From Pseudobdellovibrionaceae bacterium (GTDB lineage Bacteria > Bdellovibrionota > Bdellovibrionia > Bdellovibrionales > Bdellovibrionaceae): 64,000 nt of DNA. Shown piece after piece: positions 16,626 through 24,696 of this stretch. The translations under genes and the position numbers were made by a program. Location: the NCBI GenBank assembly GCA_019637875.1, contig JAHBUW010000004.1, forward strand, positions 181,611-245,610, in the 5' to 3' direction. Under the pieces are notes generated by a model that saw only the letters and a program-made list of their open reading frames with translations, searched no databases and was not told where the DNA came from. Within the stretch, counting starts at the first letter, position 1; every line of letters begins with the position of its first letter.

Positions 16626-16913
16626 ATGAAATATCTTTTGCCGTTGATCGCGCTCGCGTTCATCGCGGGCTGCAAATCCCACGAGGTTTTGCCCGAGAAG
16701 ATCGAAGTCAAAGTCTCGCGCGAGACCCCCGATAAGGATTGTAAGCTGATCGGTCCCGTGACCGGCAGCACCTCCAAAATTGGTGAGTCCTCGGAAAAAG
16801 CGCTCGAGAACCTGAAGACGGATGCCGCCCGTAAAGGCGTGAACTTCGTCCATTACGAAAGCGCCAGCGCTTCGGGTTCCTCGATGAAGGGCACGGGCTA
16901 CTTCTGCCCCTAA
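16626..16913 (+). CDS. DUF4156-like small lipoprotein
   Basis: The predicted protein has 95 residues, with AAGGAG overlapping the upstream stop. The lipobox is FIAGC. The mature part follows the DUF4156 pattern known from E. coli YjeI: DCKLIGPVTGSTS, then KALENLKTDAARKGVNFVHY and a final GTGYFC, which would give one disulfide. It is in an operon with the paralogous lipoprotein. DUF4156 proteins are of unknown function. Confidence 0.75.
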   Translation: MKYLLPLIALAFIAGCKSHEVLPEKIEVKVSRETPDKDCKLIGPVTGSTSKIGESSEKALENLKTDAARKGVNFVHYESASASGSSMKGTGYFCP

Positions 16914-16940
16914 GACTCCTTCTTTAAGGTCGTCCTTCAG

Positions 16941-16971
16941 AACCCACACCTTCCCCGAGGTGTGGGTTTTT
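16941..16971 (+). terminator. Terminator after the lipoprotein operon
   Basis: AACCCACACCT and AGGTGTGGGTT form a perfect 11-bp stem with a 6-nt loop, followed by TTTC. It ends the operon of 16104 and 16626 before the TetR gene. Confidence 0.88.
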
Positions 16972-17020
16972 CATTTTCCCCTCTTGGTTTCGACGATTTT
17001 GAGACGCCGGACCGGTTTTT

Positions 17021-17062
17021 CTTCTAAAATGAATATATATTGAGTAATATTCATTTTAGAAG
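17021..17062. promoter_or_regulatory. Perfect 42-bp palindrome, probable TetR operator
   Basis: CTTCTAAAATGAATAT (17021-17036) and its exact reverse complement (17047-17062) flank a 10-base AT-rich spacer. The palindrome ends 9 bases before the TetR start and spans the only AT-rich promoter-like region upstream. TetR regulators commonly bind palindromes that overlap their own promoter, so this is probably the autoregulatory site. The right arm also ends in GAAGAGG, which provides the SD. Confidence 0.78.
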
Positions 17063-17071
17063 AGGGCCCCC

Positions 17072-17647
17072 ATGCGCCACCTATCCGAAGAGAAACGTCA
17101 GCTCATCTTGGCCGCGGCCCTCGAGTGCTTTCTGCACTCGGGCCCCAAAAAGACCAGCATGGGACAGGTCGCCCGCATCGCGGGGCTCGCCACGGGCGGG
17201 ATCTATCTGTACTACCGCGACAAAGATCATCTGGTTCAAGAGACCGCCTTGCAATTTGCCGAGGTTCACCGCCTGCGGGTCCGCGACATCCTCGACTCGC
17301 CTGAGGCCGCCGACGAAAAGCTGCGGGCCTATGTCCTTGAGCGCTTCGACGTGTGGGAGAAACTTTCGGGACCGGGGCTCGTGGAGTTCACCGCGGCGGT
17401 TCTGAAGTCCAGTGGCGAGAGCCTTCAGAAAGACACCGAAAACTGGTTTCGCAGTATCGAGGGTCTGCTCACCGAAGGCGTGCGCACGAAGCTCTTCCGT
17501 CGTCTGGACGTGAAGCGGGACGCCGAGATCTTCCTGCTCGCGATCATGGGCTTTTTCCCCATGCCGGGCCTCGCGAATCCGAATCGGCCCGGACGGGCGC
17601 AGCTTCTGAAGTTGGTGGAGTGGTTCATCGAACAATGGAGGTCGTGA
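17072..17647 (+). CDS. TetR-family transcriptional regulator
   Basis: The predicted protein has 191 residues. Residues 10-55 form the TetR helix-turn-helix: LILAAALECFLHSGPKKTSM, then VARIAGLATGGIYLYYRDKD. The C-terminal helical domain (60-190) is the ligand-binding and dimer region and cannot be assigned a ligand. The stop overlaps the next start by one base, so it is co-transcribed with the methyltransferase-like gene. The palindrome at 17021-17062 suggests self-repression of this two-gene operon. Confidence 0.92.
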   Translation: MRHLSEEKRQLILAAALECFLHSGPKKTSMGQVARIAGLATGGIYLYYRDKDHLVQETALQFAEVHRLRVRDILDSPEAADEKLRAYVLERFDVWEKLSGPGLVEFTAAVLKSSGESLQKDTENWFRSIEGLLTEGVRTKLFRRLDVKRDAEIFLLAIMGFFPMPGLANPNRPGRAQLLKLVEWFIEQWRS

Positions 17648-18441
17648 TGCGTTTACAGCTTTTCGAATTCGGAGATCTGGAGTTCATGCCCAAATTCATC
17701 CGCCACGGCATCACGGAGTTTCTGGCCGAGGTCTCGCGTCGGACGGATCCTTACTTTCCCACGCGCGGGCGTTTACGCGAATTGCTCGAGGTCTCGGGCG
17801 ACGCGAAGCTCATCGTCCTGGGGGCGGGCTCGGGCGGGGGAATCTTCGAAACCTTGACGGAGCTTCCCGCAAATCTTGAAATCCGCCTGACCGACATCCA
17901 TCCGCCGACGGACTTCATACGCCCCGCGGATCCGCGCGTGACCTACGATCCGCGCTCGGTGGACGCGCGCGCGATCCCCCCGGACTTGCGAGGCGTGCGC
18001 GTTTTCTATTCGTCGTTTCACCATCTGGATCTGGTGTCGGCACGCGAGGTTCTGGCCGCGGCGGAGCGCGACGGCGCGCCCATCGCCGTTTTCGAGGGAA
18101 CGCCGCGAACCGCGCAAGGCGTGATCGCAAGCCTTCTTGTTTTGCCGTTGAGTTTGATCATGATGCCGCTGGTTCGACCCTTTCGATTCAGCCGGCTGTT
18201 TTGGACCTACGTGATTCCGGTTTTTCCCTTGGTCTTGACCTGGGACGCCTTGGCCTCCACGCTGCGCACGTCGACGCCCACGGAATTCGCGAAGCTCACG
18301 CAAGGTTTGGATCGACATCGTTGGGAGTCCGGCTATCTGCGCGGACCTCGGGGCGAGCAGATTCTTTTTCTGATCGGGCAACCACAGGCCCAAAAACAAA
18401 ACCCACGCCTTGGTGAAGGCGTGGGTTCGGAGAAATCCTAA
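17647..18441 (+). CDS. Methyltransferase-like protein with a membrane segment, TetR partner
   Basis: The predicted protein has 264 residues; GGAGG lies 5 bases ahead of ATG 17647. Residues 55-75 read KLIVLGAGSGGGIFETL, a class I SAM-methyltransferase motif I, with an acidic residue after strand 2 (LTDIHPP) and FYSSFHHLD as a possible motif IV. A hydrophobic segment near 165-200 (LLVLPLSLIMMPLV and LFWTYVIPVFPLVL) suggests membrane association. The C-terminus returns to the fold (GYLRGPRGEQILFLIG). The last codons run through a hairpin that looks like the terminator of the opposite gene. The substrate is unknown. Confidence 0.72.
   Translation: MRLQLFEFGDLEFMPKFIRHGITEFLAEVSRRTDPYFPTRGRLRELLEVSGDAKLIVLGAGSGGGIFETLTELPANLEIRLTDIHPPTDFIRPADPRVTYDPRSVDARAIPPDLRGVRVFYSSFHHLDLVSAREVLAAAERDGAPIAVFEGTPRTAQGVIASLLVLPLSLIMMPLVRPFRFSRLFWTYVIPVFPLVLTWDALASTLRTSTPTEFAKLTQGLDRHRWESGYLRGPRGEQILFLIGQPQAQKQNPRLGEGVGSEKS
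18400..18427 (-). terminator. Terminator of the minus-strand gene inside the end of a plus-strand gene
   Basis: AACCCACGCCTT and AAGGCGTGGGTT form a perfect 12-bp stem with loop GGTG. Read on the minus strand, the hairpin is followed by a T-rich tail (TTGTTTTTGG). It terminates the putative peptidase gene (stop at 18455) and lies within the last 14 codons of the methyltransferase-like gene. Confidence 0.82.
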
Positions 18442-18454
18442 ATCAGAAAGACGA

Positions 18455-19264
18455 TCAGGCGCCGGCGGGTTTCAAGCAACCGATGATGTAGCGGGGCTTG
18501 TAACCTTTTTTCGAGGAGTTCGGAAGGTAGGGAGTTCCGCGCGTGCCCGCACCGAACCACATGCCGTTCGGCAACTTGATCGCGATGTGCCCGCACTGTT
18601 TGCCGCCGCCGCAAGGACGACCGCCACCCGAAACGCAGACCGAGTACGCGGGGAGCGAAGCGGGGCTGACTTTACCGACCTGCTTCATGCCGCACTCACG
18701 TGCGAGGATGCCGTAACCTTCTTCGGCACGCACGCCCGAAGCGTAACGACCGCATTTTTTCTTCGCGAGCAGCGTCTTTTTCACGTCGCGGTAGCAGTAG
18801 GTCATTCCACCACGTTTACGGCGAGCCGCGAACAGACCTTCGTCTTCGGTGCTGACTTCGTCGTCTTCAAGACCTTCCACGGTTTCGACCATGGACAGTT
18901 TTTTCGCTTCGAGATCTTCCACCGAAACCAGAACGTCGGCGGTCGTCGAATTGTCCGAGTCGATCCCCAGGCGGGCGACTTTCCCATCGCGCGACATCTC
19001 GAGGACTTCGACCTCTTGACCGGCCGACAGATTCAAACGGCGATCGCCGTCGACGGCGCCGTCCAGTGTCTTATAGATACGGGCCTGAACCGCTTCGTTC
19101 AGCATCAGACGCGATCCCTCTTTCAGGCGGACTTTGCCCGAGACCATTCTTTCGATCATGCCGTTGAAGTCCAGCGGCACGTTCAGAACGTTCCCTTTTT
19201 GTTCGGCTTGCGCGACTCCGCACAAGCTCATGACCAAAGCCATGCCCAACATTGATTTTTTCAC
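18455..19264 (-). CDS. Exported papain-like/CHAP-type putative peptidase or amidase
   Basis: The predicted protein has 269 residues from GTG 19264, with GGGAGG just ahead. A signal peptide ends at GVAQAE. Residues 35-135 look like an SH3-type domain with alternating strands. The C-terminal domain (about 155-269) has a Cys in MTYCYRDVKKTLL followed by YASGVRAEEGYGILARECGM and a His in QCGHIAIKL. A Cys helix followed by a GHIxIK strand is the arrangement of NlpC/P60, CHAP and related papain-like amidases. An acidic triad member is not evident. It may act on peptidoglycan or prey cell wall, which is inference. Confidence 0.68.
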   Translation of the reverse strand: MKKSMLGMALVMSLCGVAQAEQKGNVLNVPLDFNGMIERMVSGKVRLKEGSRLMLNEAVQARIYKTLDGAVDGDRRLNLSAGQEVEVLEMSRDGKVARLGIDSDNSTTADVLVSVEDLEAKKLSMVETVEGLEDDEVSTEDEGLFAARRKRGGMTYCYRDVKKTLLAKKKCGRYASGVRAEEGYGILARECGMKQVGKVSPASLPAYSVCVSGGGRPCGGGKQCGHIAIKLPNGMWFGAGTRGTPYLPNSSKKGYKPRYIIGCLKPAGA

Positions 19265-19385
19265 GCGTCCTCCCGACGACGATTCGGAGTTAATTTTTGA
19301 ATCCGCGAGTCCTTGTTCACGAACCGTGCCCACGAAGATCAAAATAGATTGAGGAACGGGGACCCCATCGGCGGCGAACTTTTGA

Positions 19386-21044
19386 TCACAGGCGCACGGA
19401 TTGTCGCAGGATCACGAGCTCGTGGCGGACCGGGTCCCGGATCCAGATCTCCTGGTTGTAGCCGCCTTGCCCCGGAAGGGAATAGGCGAGCCAGAAGACC
19501 CGCAGATCGCGCGAGATGGCCTGCGTGATCGCCTGATTCAGCTCGGGAGAGTCGACCTCTAGCGCCTGCATGATGTGGCTTCCCCCTTCGGTGGAGGTAC
19601 GTCCCCGGGCGGCCCGCGAGGGGATCGCCACGAGCGTGCCTTCGGCGTTACGGATAACCGACTGGAAGATCCAGCCGTCCTCGGGCGGATGCCAGCCGTA
19701 AAGACCCGTGAGGTTCAGGATCAGCGTCTGCGGAATCAAAGTCAGGCCCATCGGGATGCGGTCGCGCAGGTGATTGACCTCGAGATTCACGATCCCGCGC
19801 ACGGCGGAAAGGACGTTCCGGATGGGGAGGCTCGCGTTGGTGTCCGTCGCCTCGGCCCGGCGCAGGTAACCTTGATGCGAGGGGATCCGGCAGCCCGCAT
19901 CCGAACGAACGTCGAAAGCGAGTTTACGATCCGAGCCGATGTGTGCGCCCTCGATCCGGTAGCCATGGTTGGGATGCGCCACGATCTTCATACCCTTTTC
20001 GTCGATCTCGAAAAGTTCGGCCGCCCGCAGACGGAAGAGGGGTTCGTTCTCGCAGCTCGTTTCCTGAAGGGTGTTGACCCCTTTCTGAATCCACTGCGCG
20101 AAGCCTCCCGTGCGGGTCATCACCGCGAAGTAGTGGCAGTCCGAAGAGGCCTTCCCGTCGACGGGTTTATCGCCTTGCAGGCCCTTGTAAATGCCCGTCC
20201 GGTGCGAGTGGATCGCGACCAGATACGTCTCGGAGCCGTATTGAATGAACGCGGGGCCGCCCGAATCGCCGAAGCAGATCCCGCCGGTCTCACGCTGGTC
20301 GATCATGAAGCCGTACTCGAAATTCGTGTCGAAGCGGGCGTCGCGGTGAATGCCCAGAAGCGGGGTGCGACGAATGAACGAGTCCCGTCCCCAGGCGATT
20401 TCGCGGTCGCGTTCGGCGCGGTCGTCGTCGAGCATCGAGGTGAGCCCGTAGCCGTAGATGTGGAACTTCTGCGCGGTGATTTTGGCGATCTCGAGCTGCG
20501 GGATCTTCGCGATGACCGCCGCGGCGGGGGCTTCGCCCTCGAAGCGCGCGAGCGCCAGGTCCTTCGGTGCGCGGGGCATGTAACCGCCCTTCACCTGCAT
20601 CCATTTTTGTCCTTCGAATTCCTCGTGGACGAGGATGCGGCTCACGCGAAACGCGACCGTCGGGTCCGCCGCGAATGCGATTTTTCCGAGGTCGGCGTAG
20701 ATGCCGTCGTGGTAAAGGTCGGCCTCATCCTGAACCGGCTTCAAGCAGTGCGCGGCCGTCAGGACCACGTTTTTCGCGACAAGCACGCCCGTGCAGGTGC
20801 TGAAATCCGCTTGGCCCTGAGCGGTGCCTTTCTTTTGCGGTCCCAACACCATGACGACGGAGTTGCGTCCGGGGTCGTCCGCGAGCGTGGTTTGCCCGCC
20901 GATCAGCCCCTCGGTCGCGCCGGGATTCAGCCACGAATCGGAGCGATCCTCGCCGCCCTGGCAGGCGACCAGCATCGAGAGGCTCAACCCCGCGAGGAGC
21001 CGGCGCAAGTATTGGACGTAAGTTCCCGATTTCACGTTCGACAT
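19386..21044 (-). CDS. Trypsin-like (S1) serine protease lipoprotein
   Basis: The predicted protein has 552 residues from ATG 21044. The N-terminus is a lipoprotein signal (LAGLSLSMLVAC). Residues 40-320 are an S1 protease: IGGQTT replaces the usual IVGG activation site, with His in VLTAAHCL, Asp in KDLALARFE and Ser in GICFGDSGGPAF. The remaining 230 residues are a separate domain of unknown type. The gene follows the pseudouridine synthase after a terminator, so it is its own unit. A cell-surface anchored protease fits a predatory lifestyle, but that is inference. Confidence 0.9.
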   Translation of the reverse strand: MSNVKSGTYVQYLRRLLAGLSLSMLVACQGGEDRSDSWLNPGATEGLIGGQTTLADDPGRNSVVMVLGPQKKGTAQGQADFSTCTGVLVAKNVVLTAAHCLKPVQDEADLYHDGIYADLGKIAFAADPTVAFRVSRILVHEEFEGQKWMQVKGGYMPRAPKDLALARFEGEAPAAAVIAKIPQLEIAKITAQKFHIYGYGLTSMLDDDRAERDREIAWGRDSFIRRTPLLGIHRDARFDTNFEYGFMIDQRETGGICFGDSGGPAFIQYGSETYLVAIHSHRTGIYKGLQGDKPVDGKASSDCHYFAVMTRTGGFAQWIQKGVNTLQETSCENEPLFRLRAAELFEIDEKGMKIVAHPNHGYRIEGAHIGSDRKLAFDVRSDAGCRIPSHQGYLRRAEATDTNASLPIRNVLSAVRGIVNLEVNHLRDRIPMGLTLIPQTLILNLTGLYGWHPPEDGWIFQSVIRNAEGTLVAIPSRAARGRTSTEGGSHIMQALEVDSPELNQAITQAISRDLRVFWLAYSLPGQGGYNQEIWIRDPVRHELVILRQSVRL

Positions 21045-21060
21045 CGCGGGACTGAAAGGC

Positions 21061-21079
21061 AAAAGCCCGGCCACCGGGC
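21061..21079 (-). terminator. Terminator after the minus-strand pseudouridine synthase
   Basis: GCCCGG and CCGGGC form a 6-bp stem with a 3-nt loop and TTTT on the minus strand. It lies between the RluA-type gene (stop at 21109) and the protease gene. Confidence 0.65.
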
Positions 21080-21108
21080 GCGGGCCTCAACTCGAATACG
21101 TCGTCGCT

Positions 21109-21804
21109 CTAGGATTCGGGGGTGACCGATTTCGGCACCCGCTCCAGGAAGGCGCGGAAGTCGGCGGGGGCGGGCGCCACGAGCTCAAGGGTGTCTCCCG
21201 AAAACGGATGGGGGAATTCCAGCACGCGCGCATGGAGCATGAGTCGAGGGTAGCCCTCATTCTTCCCGCCGTACAGAAAGTCCCCCCAGATGGGGCGCTT
21301 CACGCCGGCGAGGTGGATGCGGATCTGGTGCGTGCGACCGGTCTTGGGTTTCGCCTCGATCCAGTCAAAGCCCTCCGCGCGGGCCAGGACGCGAAAGTCG
21401 GTCTCGGCCTTCCAGCCGCCGGAACGGACCTCCACCATACGCAGAAGTTTTTTCTTCGCGTCACGCACGGGCGCGACGTGATTCAGAACCGAAAACTCCG
21501 TGCGCGCGTCCTCGGGGCGCGGCTTCGCGAGCGCCCAGTAGGTTTTCCTCATCTCGTGATCGCGGAAAAGGTCCGTGAGCTTCGCGTTCACACGTTTTGA
21601 AAGCCCGAGCACCAGAACACCCGAGGTGTCTTTGTCCAGACGGTGATGAAGCGCGGCCTTCACGCCCAGGTGCCGCTCGACCCAAGAGACGACGTGCGGA
21701 CGACGCTTGTCGAGACTCTGCTGCGACAAAAGTCCCGCGGGTTTGTTCACGACGAGCAGATCCTCGTCGCGATAGATGATCTCGGGAGCTTCGAATTCGC
21801 GCAT
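21109..21804 (-). CDS. RluA-family pseudouridine synthase
   Basis: The predicted protein has 231 residues. Motifs are LLVVNKPAGLLSQQ, the catalytic HHRLDKDTSGVLVLGL and the RNA-binding block KTGRTHQIRIHLAG, all standard for the RluA family. There is no S4 domain, so it is closer to RluA/TruC-sized enzymes. The start shares one base with the stop of the glutathione S-transferase gene (TGATG), so the two are co-transcribed. It is the third RluA-type enzyme within 17 kb; the target uridine is not readable from sequence. Confidence 0.9.
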   Translation of the reverse strand: MREFEAPEIIYRDEDLLVVNKPAGLLSQQSLDKRRPHVVSWVERHLGVKAALHHRLDKDTSGVLVLGLSKRVNAKLTDLFRDHEMRKTYWALAKPRPEDARTEFSVLNHVAPVRDAKKKLLRMVEVRSGGWKAETDFRVLARAEGFDWIEAKPKTGRTHQIRIHLAGVKRPIWGDFLYGGKNEGYPRLMLHARVLEFPHPFSGDTLELVAPAPADFRAFLERVPKSVTPES

Positions 21805-22412
21805 CAGGCCTTCGGGAATTCCGCGGCGAGGGCTTGCGCCACCGCCGGCCGCGACCGCACACGCTCCATGAAACCGCGCAGGTTCGGGAATTTCTCAAGA
21901 TCCACGCCCACGCGCGGGGACCAGCTCAAGATCACGAATAAGTACGTGTCGACGAAGGAGTAGTCTTTCCCCAGGACGTAGCCCGCGGTGCCGACTTGCG
22001 TTTCCAAAAGCTGCAGGCGTTTTTGAATGACGCCGACTTGATTCGCCTTTTGTTCGTCGCTGAGGCCGGGACGGAACAAGGGCGAGTAGCTTTTGTGAAC
22101 TTCGGTCGCGACGTAGTTGAACCATTCGATGGCCTTGTAACGTTCGGCGGTGCCCCACGCGGGCAGAAGGTTCTTCGCGGTGTTTTGATCGGCCACCCAC
22201 TGCAGGATCGCGACCCCTTCGGTCATCGTTTGGCCGTTCGGGAGCATGAGCGCCGGCACGTAGCCCTTCGGATTCACTTTGGTGTAGTCGGCGCCGGTCT
22301 GGTCGAGCTTCGTGCGCAAATCGACGCTCACGTACTCGGCGTTCATGCCGGCTTCGAGAAGGGCGATACGGGACGCGAGCGAGCAGCTGCCGGGCGAGAA
22401 GTAGAGTTTCAA
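21804..22412 (-). CDS. Beta-class glutathione S-transferase
   Basis: The predicted protein has 202 residues. The start is TTG 22412, supported by a strong SD (GGAGG) 5 bases ahead. The N-terminal thioredoxin-like domain reads MKLYFSPGSCSLASRIALLE, with the Cys of beta-class GSTs, then VNPKGYVPALMLPNG and MTEGVAILQWVAD. The C-terminal helical domain contains DYSFVDTYLFVIL. It probably conjugates glutathione to electrophiles in the cytosol. It is coupled to the pseudouridine synthase for no obvious functional reason. Confidence 0.92.
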   Translation of the reverse strand: MKLYFSPGSCSLASRIALLEAGMNAEYVSVDLRTKLDQTGADYTKVNPKGYVPALMLPNGQTMTEGVAILQWVADQNTAKNLLPAWGTAERYKAIEWFNYVATEVHKSYSPLFRPGLSDEQKANQVGVIQKRLQLLETQVGTAGYVLGKDYSFVDTYLFVILSWSPRVGVDLEKFPNLRGFMERVRSRPAVAQALAAEFPKA

Positions 22413-22512
22413 GGAATCCTCCGAAATTGTTGAAAGTCAGGGCAGAAGCCTCTCGTAGCACGGGGCTCCGTCCTTGACTATTTTTGGGGCTAAGCACAAA
22501 CGAAAGTCACCC

Positions 22513-24075
22513 ATGCGACCCCAAGAAAACCTCGCCTTCCTTCGTAAACACCTCTGGATTGCCCTCGGCCTGGCCTTCGTCTTCCGGGCCTTGACCGCGT
22601 ATTTCAACTACGGCCCCCAAAGCGTCGACGACTACGACCACGGACTGATTCCGGCGTGGGAGCTTCTGCGCGGGATTCCCTTGAACCTTCCCGAGTGGCG
22701 TAGCCCGCTTCTGGTCTGGACGCTTTACCCTTTCGCGAAACTGGCGAGCCTCGTCGGTCTGACGGTCAGCTTCGACATCTTCCGGGTGATCATGCTGGCG
22801 CTGGGCGTGTTTTCATTGTGGGGGATCTGGAGCTTCGGCGGTTACCTCGCGCGCAACCCTTCCTTCGCGCTGACGACCGATCGCCTGGGGGCGCCGACGC
22901 CGCTCGAGGCCGAACGCCGCCGGTTGTGGCTTGTGCCGCTTTATCTTTTGAGCGTGCATTTCATCCTGTCCTTCGCGGTCACGCGCGCCTTCGGCGAAGT
23001 CATCGCGGCGACGCTCGTGCTGATCGCGGTCTTGTGGATGGAAGAATCGCTCGATCACATGGACAAGGGCCGCGCGCGTCTGCGCTTTTTCGTGGGGGCG
23101 AGTCTTCTCGGGATCGCGTGTTTGTACCGCTACCAGGTCGGTGTCCTGGGGATCGGTATGGCGGGTTACCTGCTCGCCACGCGGCGATTCCGTGAGTTCG
23201 GTTGGCTCGCGGCGGGCGGGCTTGTTGCGCTGCTGCTCGAAGGCGGGAAAGATCTGCTTTTCGGACGCACGTTTCTGGAGACGCTCCTTGCCTATCTGAA
23301 CGTGAACAAAAACGGCGCCATCGAGTGGAGCAATCAGCCCTGGTACAACACGTGGACGACCGTCATGCTGATGTTCTTCCTGCCGTTCAGCGCGCCGTTT
23401 TTCATCGGCCTGAAAAAGACGATCCGCTTCGAGCGCGTCGTCTGGATTTTGATTCTGCTTTTCACCGCGATTCACTCCATGATCCCGCACAAAGAAGAGC
23501 GCTTCCTGTACCCGATCCTGCCGCTCACGCTGGTGCTGCTGGGACGTTTGTGGGCCCGGGCGTGGGGCACGAAGTTCGAGAAGTTTTTCTTCCGCCCGTT
23601 CATCGGCTTGATCATGATCGCGGGACTTGCCGTGGCGACGATCTCGAATTCACAAAGCGGCGAATACGAACCGCTGCTGCGCGCGGCGCGGCTATCGGGC
23701 GCAGCACGACTACCGGGTTCGGTTTTGATCTGGGATAACGAAAGTCTGCTCGAGAAAAGCTTCTTCCGCGAGCGCCTCGTGGTGGCCCCGGTCGAATACC
23801 AAATTCATCCGGGACTGCCGGCGATCGAGGATCTTGAGCGCCTGCGCCAACGCGGACAGAGCCTTCTGGTGGTCACCTCGAACGAAGAAAAACTTCCCGC
23901 CTTTCGGGAGTGGCGCGCGGGCATTCCCGCGGGACTCGATTGCGGCGAACTCGACCGCATCCAGTCGATCGGCGACCGGATGCTTTACCGCTCTAATCCC
24001 AAGTACAACACGCGCCGTAAGCCCACCTGGATCTACCAGTGCTTCTGGCCAAGCGACGCGGCTGACGAGCACTAG
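22513..24075 (+). CDS. GT22-like membrane glycosyltransferase
   Basis: The predicted protein has 520 residues and about ten membrane segments. An acidic loop near residue 40 (SVDDYDHGLIPAWELL) matches the conserved DE-type loop of GT-C enzymes. MIPHKEERFLYPILPL near residue 330 is the HKExRF signature of the GT22 (ALG9/PIG-B) mannosyltransferase family. The C-terminal 130 residues form a soluble domain. It probably transfers a sugar from a polyprenyl-linked donor at the membrane. ATG 22513 is chosen over an upstream in-frame codon. The gene stands alone, divergent from the GST gene. Confidence 0.82.
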   Translation: MRPQENLAFLRKHLWIALGLAFVFRALTAYFNYGPQSVDDYDHGLIPAWELLRGIPLNLPEWRSPLLVWTLYPFAKLASLVGLTVSFDIFRVIMLALGVFSLWGIWSFGGYLARNPSFALTTDRLGAPTPLEAERRRLWLVPLYLLSVHFILSFAVTRAFGEVIAATLVLIAVLWMEESLDHMDKGRARLRFFVGASLLGIACLYRYQVGVLGIGMAGYLLATRRFREFGWLAAGGLVALLLEGGKDLLFGRTFLETLLAYLNVNKNGAIEWSNQPWYNTWTTVMLMFFLPFSAPFFIGLKKTIRFERVVWILILLFTAIHSMIPHKEERFLYPILPLTLVLLGRLWARAWGTKFEKFFFRPFIGLIMIAGLAVATISNSQSGEYEPLLRAARLSGAARLPGSVLIWDNESLLEKSFFRERLVVAPVEYQIHPGLPAIEDLERLRQRGQSLLVVTSNEEKLPAFREWRAGIPAGLDCGELDRIQSIGDRMLYRSNPKYNTRRKPTWIYQCFWPSDAADEH

Positions 24076-24503
24076 AACGTGATCTTGATCGAGGTCGCGG
24101 AACGTTTCGCTTCGCCGTGGTAGACGGCCTCGACGTTGTTGCCGTCGGGATCCAGCACGAAGCCCGCGTAGTAACCGGGATGGTACTGCTGGCGATCGCC
24201 GGGTTTTCCGTTGTCGCGTCCGCCGACCTCCAAGGCCGTGTGGTAAAAAAGGTCGACCATTTTTTTGTCCGCTGCCTGAAAAGCCAGGTGCGTTCGCCCG
24301 GTGAGTTTTCCTTGAGCGGCTTCGCTCTCGGCGCTCGTGATGACGAACTCGTCCCACCACGCGAAGCCATCCTGTTTGCCGCCTTCGGGAATCCCGAGCG
24401 CTTTGAAAACGGCGCTATAAAAGCGGTAGCTCGCGCCGAAATCCTTCACGACAAATTGGATATGATCGATGAGCCGTCCGCGGTGCAGTTCGTTGGTTTC
24501 CAT
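24072..24503 (-). CDS. VOC-superfamily (glyoxalase/bleomycin-resistance type) protein
   Basis: The predicted protein has 143 residues, with AGGAGG 4 bases ahead of ATG 24503. It shows one VOC domain: IDHIQFVVKDFGASYRFYS at the start, TGRTHLAFQAADKKMV in the middle and YYAGFVLDPDGNNVEAVYHG at the end. The metal ligand positions His (IDHI), His (RTHLAF) and Glu (NVEAVY) are present. The substrate is unknown; small-molecule lyase or binding roles are typical. It overlaps the end of the GT22-like gene by 4 bases in convergent orientation. Confidence 0.88.
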   Translation of the reverse strand: METNELHRGRLIDHIQFVVKDFGASYRFYSAVFKALGIPEGGKQDGFAWWDEFVITSAESEAAQGKLTGRTHLAFQAADKKMVDLFYHTALEVGGRDNGKPGDRQQYHPGYYAGFVLDPDGNNVEAVYHGEAKRSATSIKITF

Positions 24504-24696
24504 GGGGCCTCCTGGGCTCCAAGAAGGCTGCAACGAGTCTGCCGGGGCGTAAATCCTTAAAACGGGTACTTTCTACAAAAGCGTCCTGCAGTTTAAACAG
24601 CTCTGGAATCGTGAACTTCTATTGCGCTTGGTCAATATGCGCCCTTCGTGGTAGGCGAACGCCACCACAACCTTCAATCCCAAGGGGGAGAGACTC

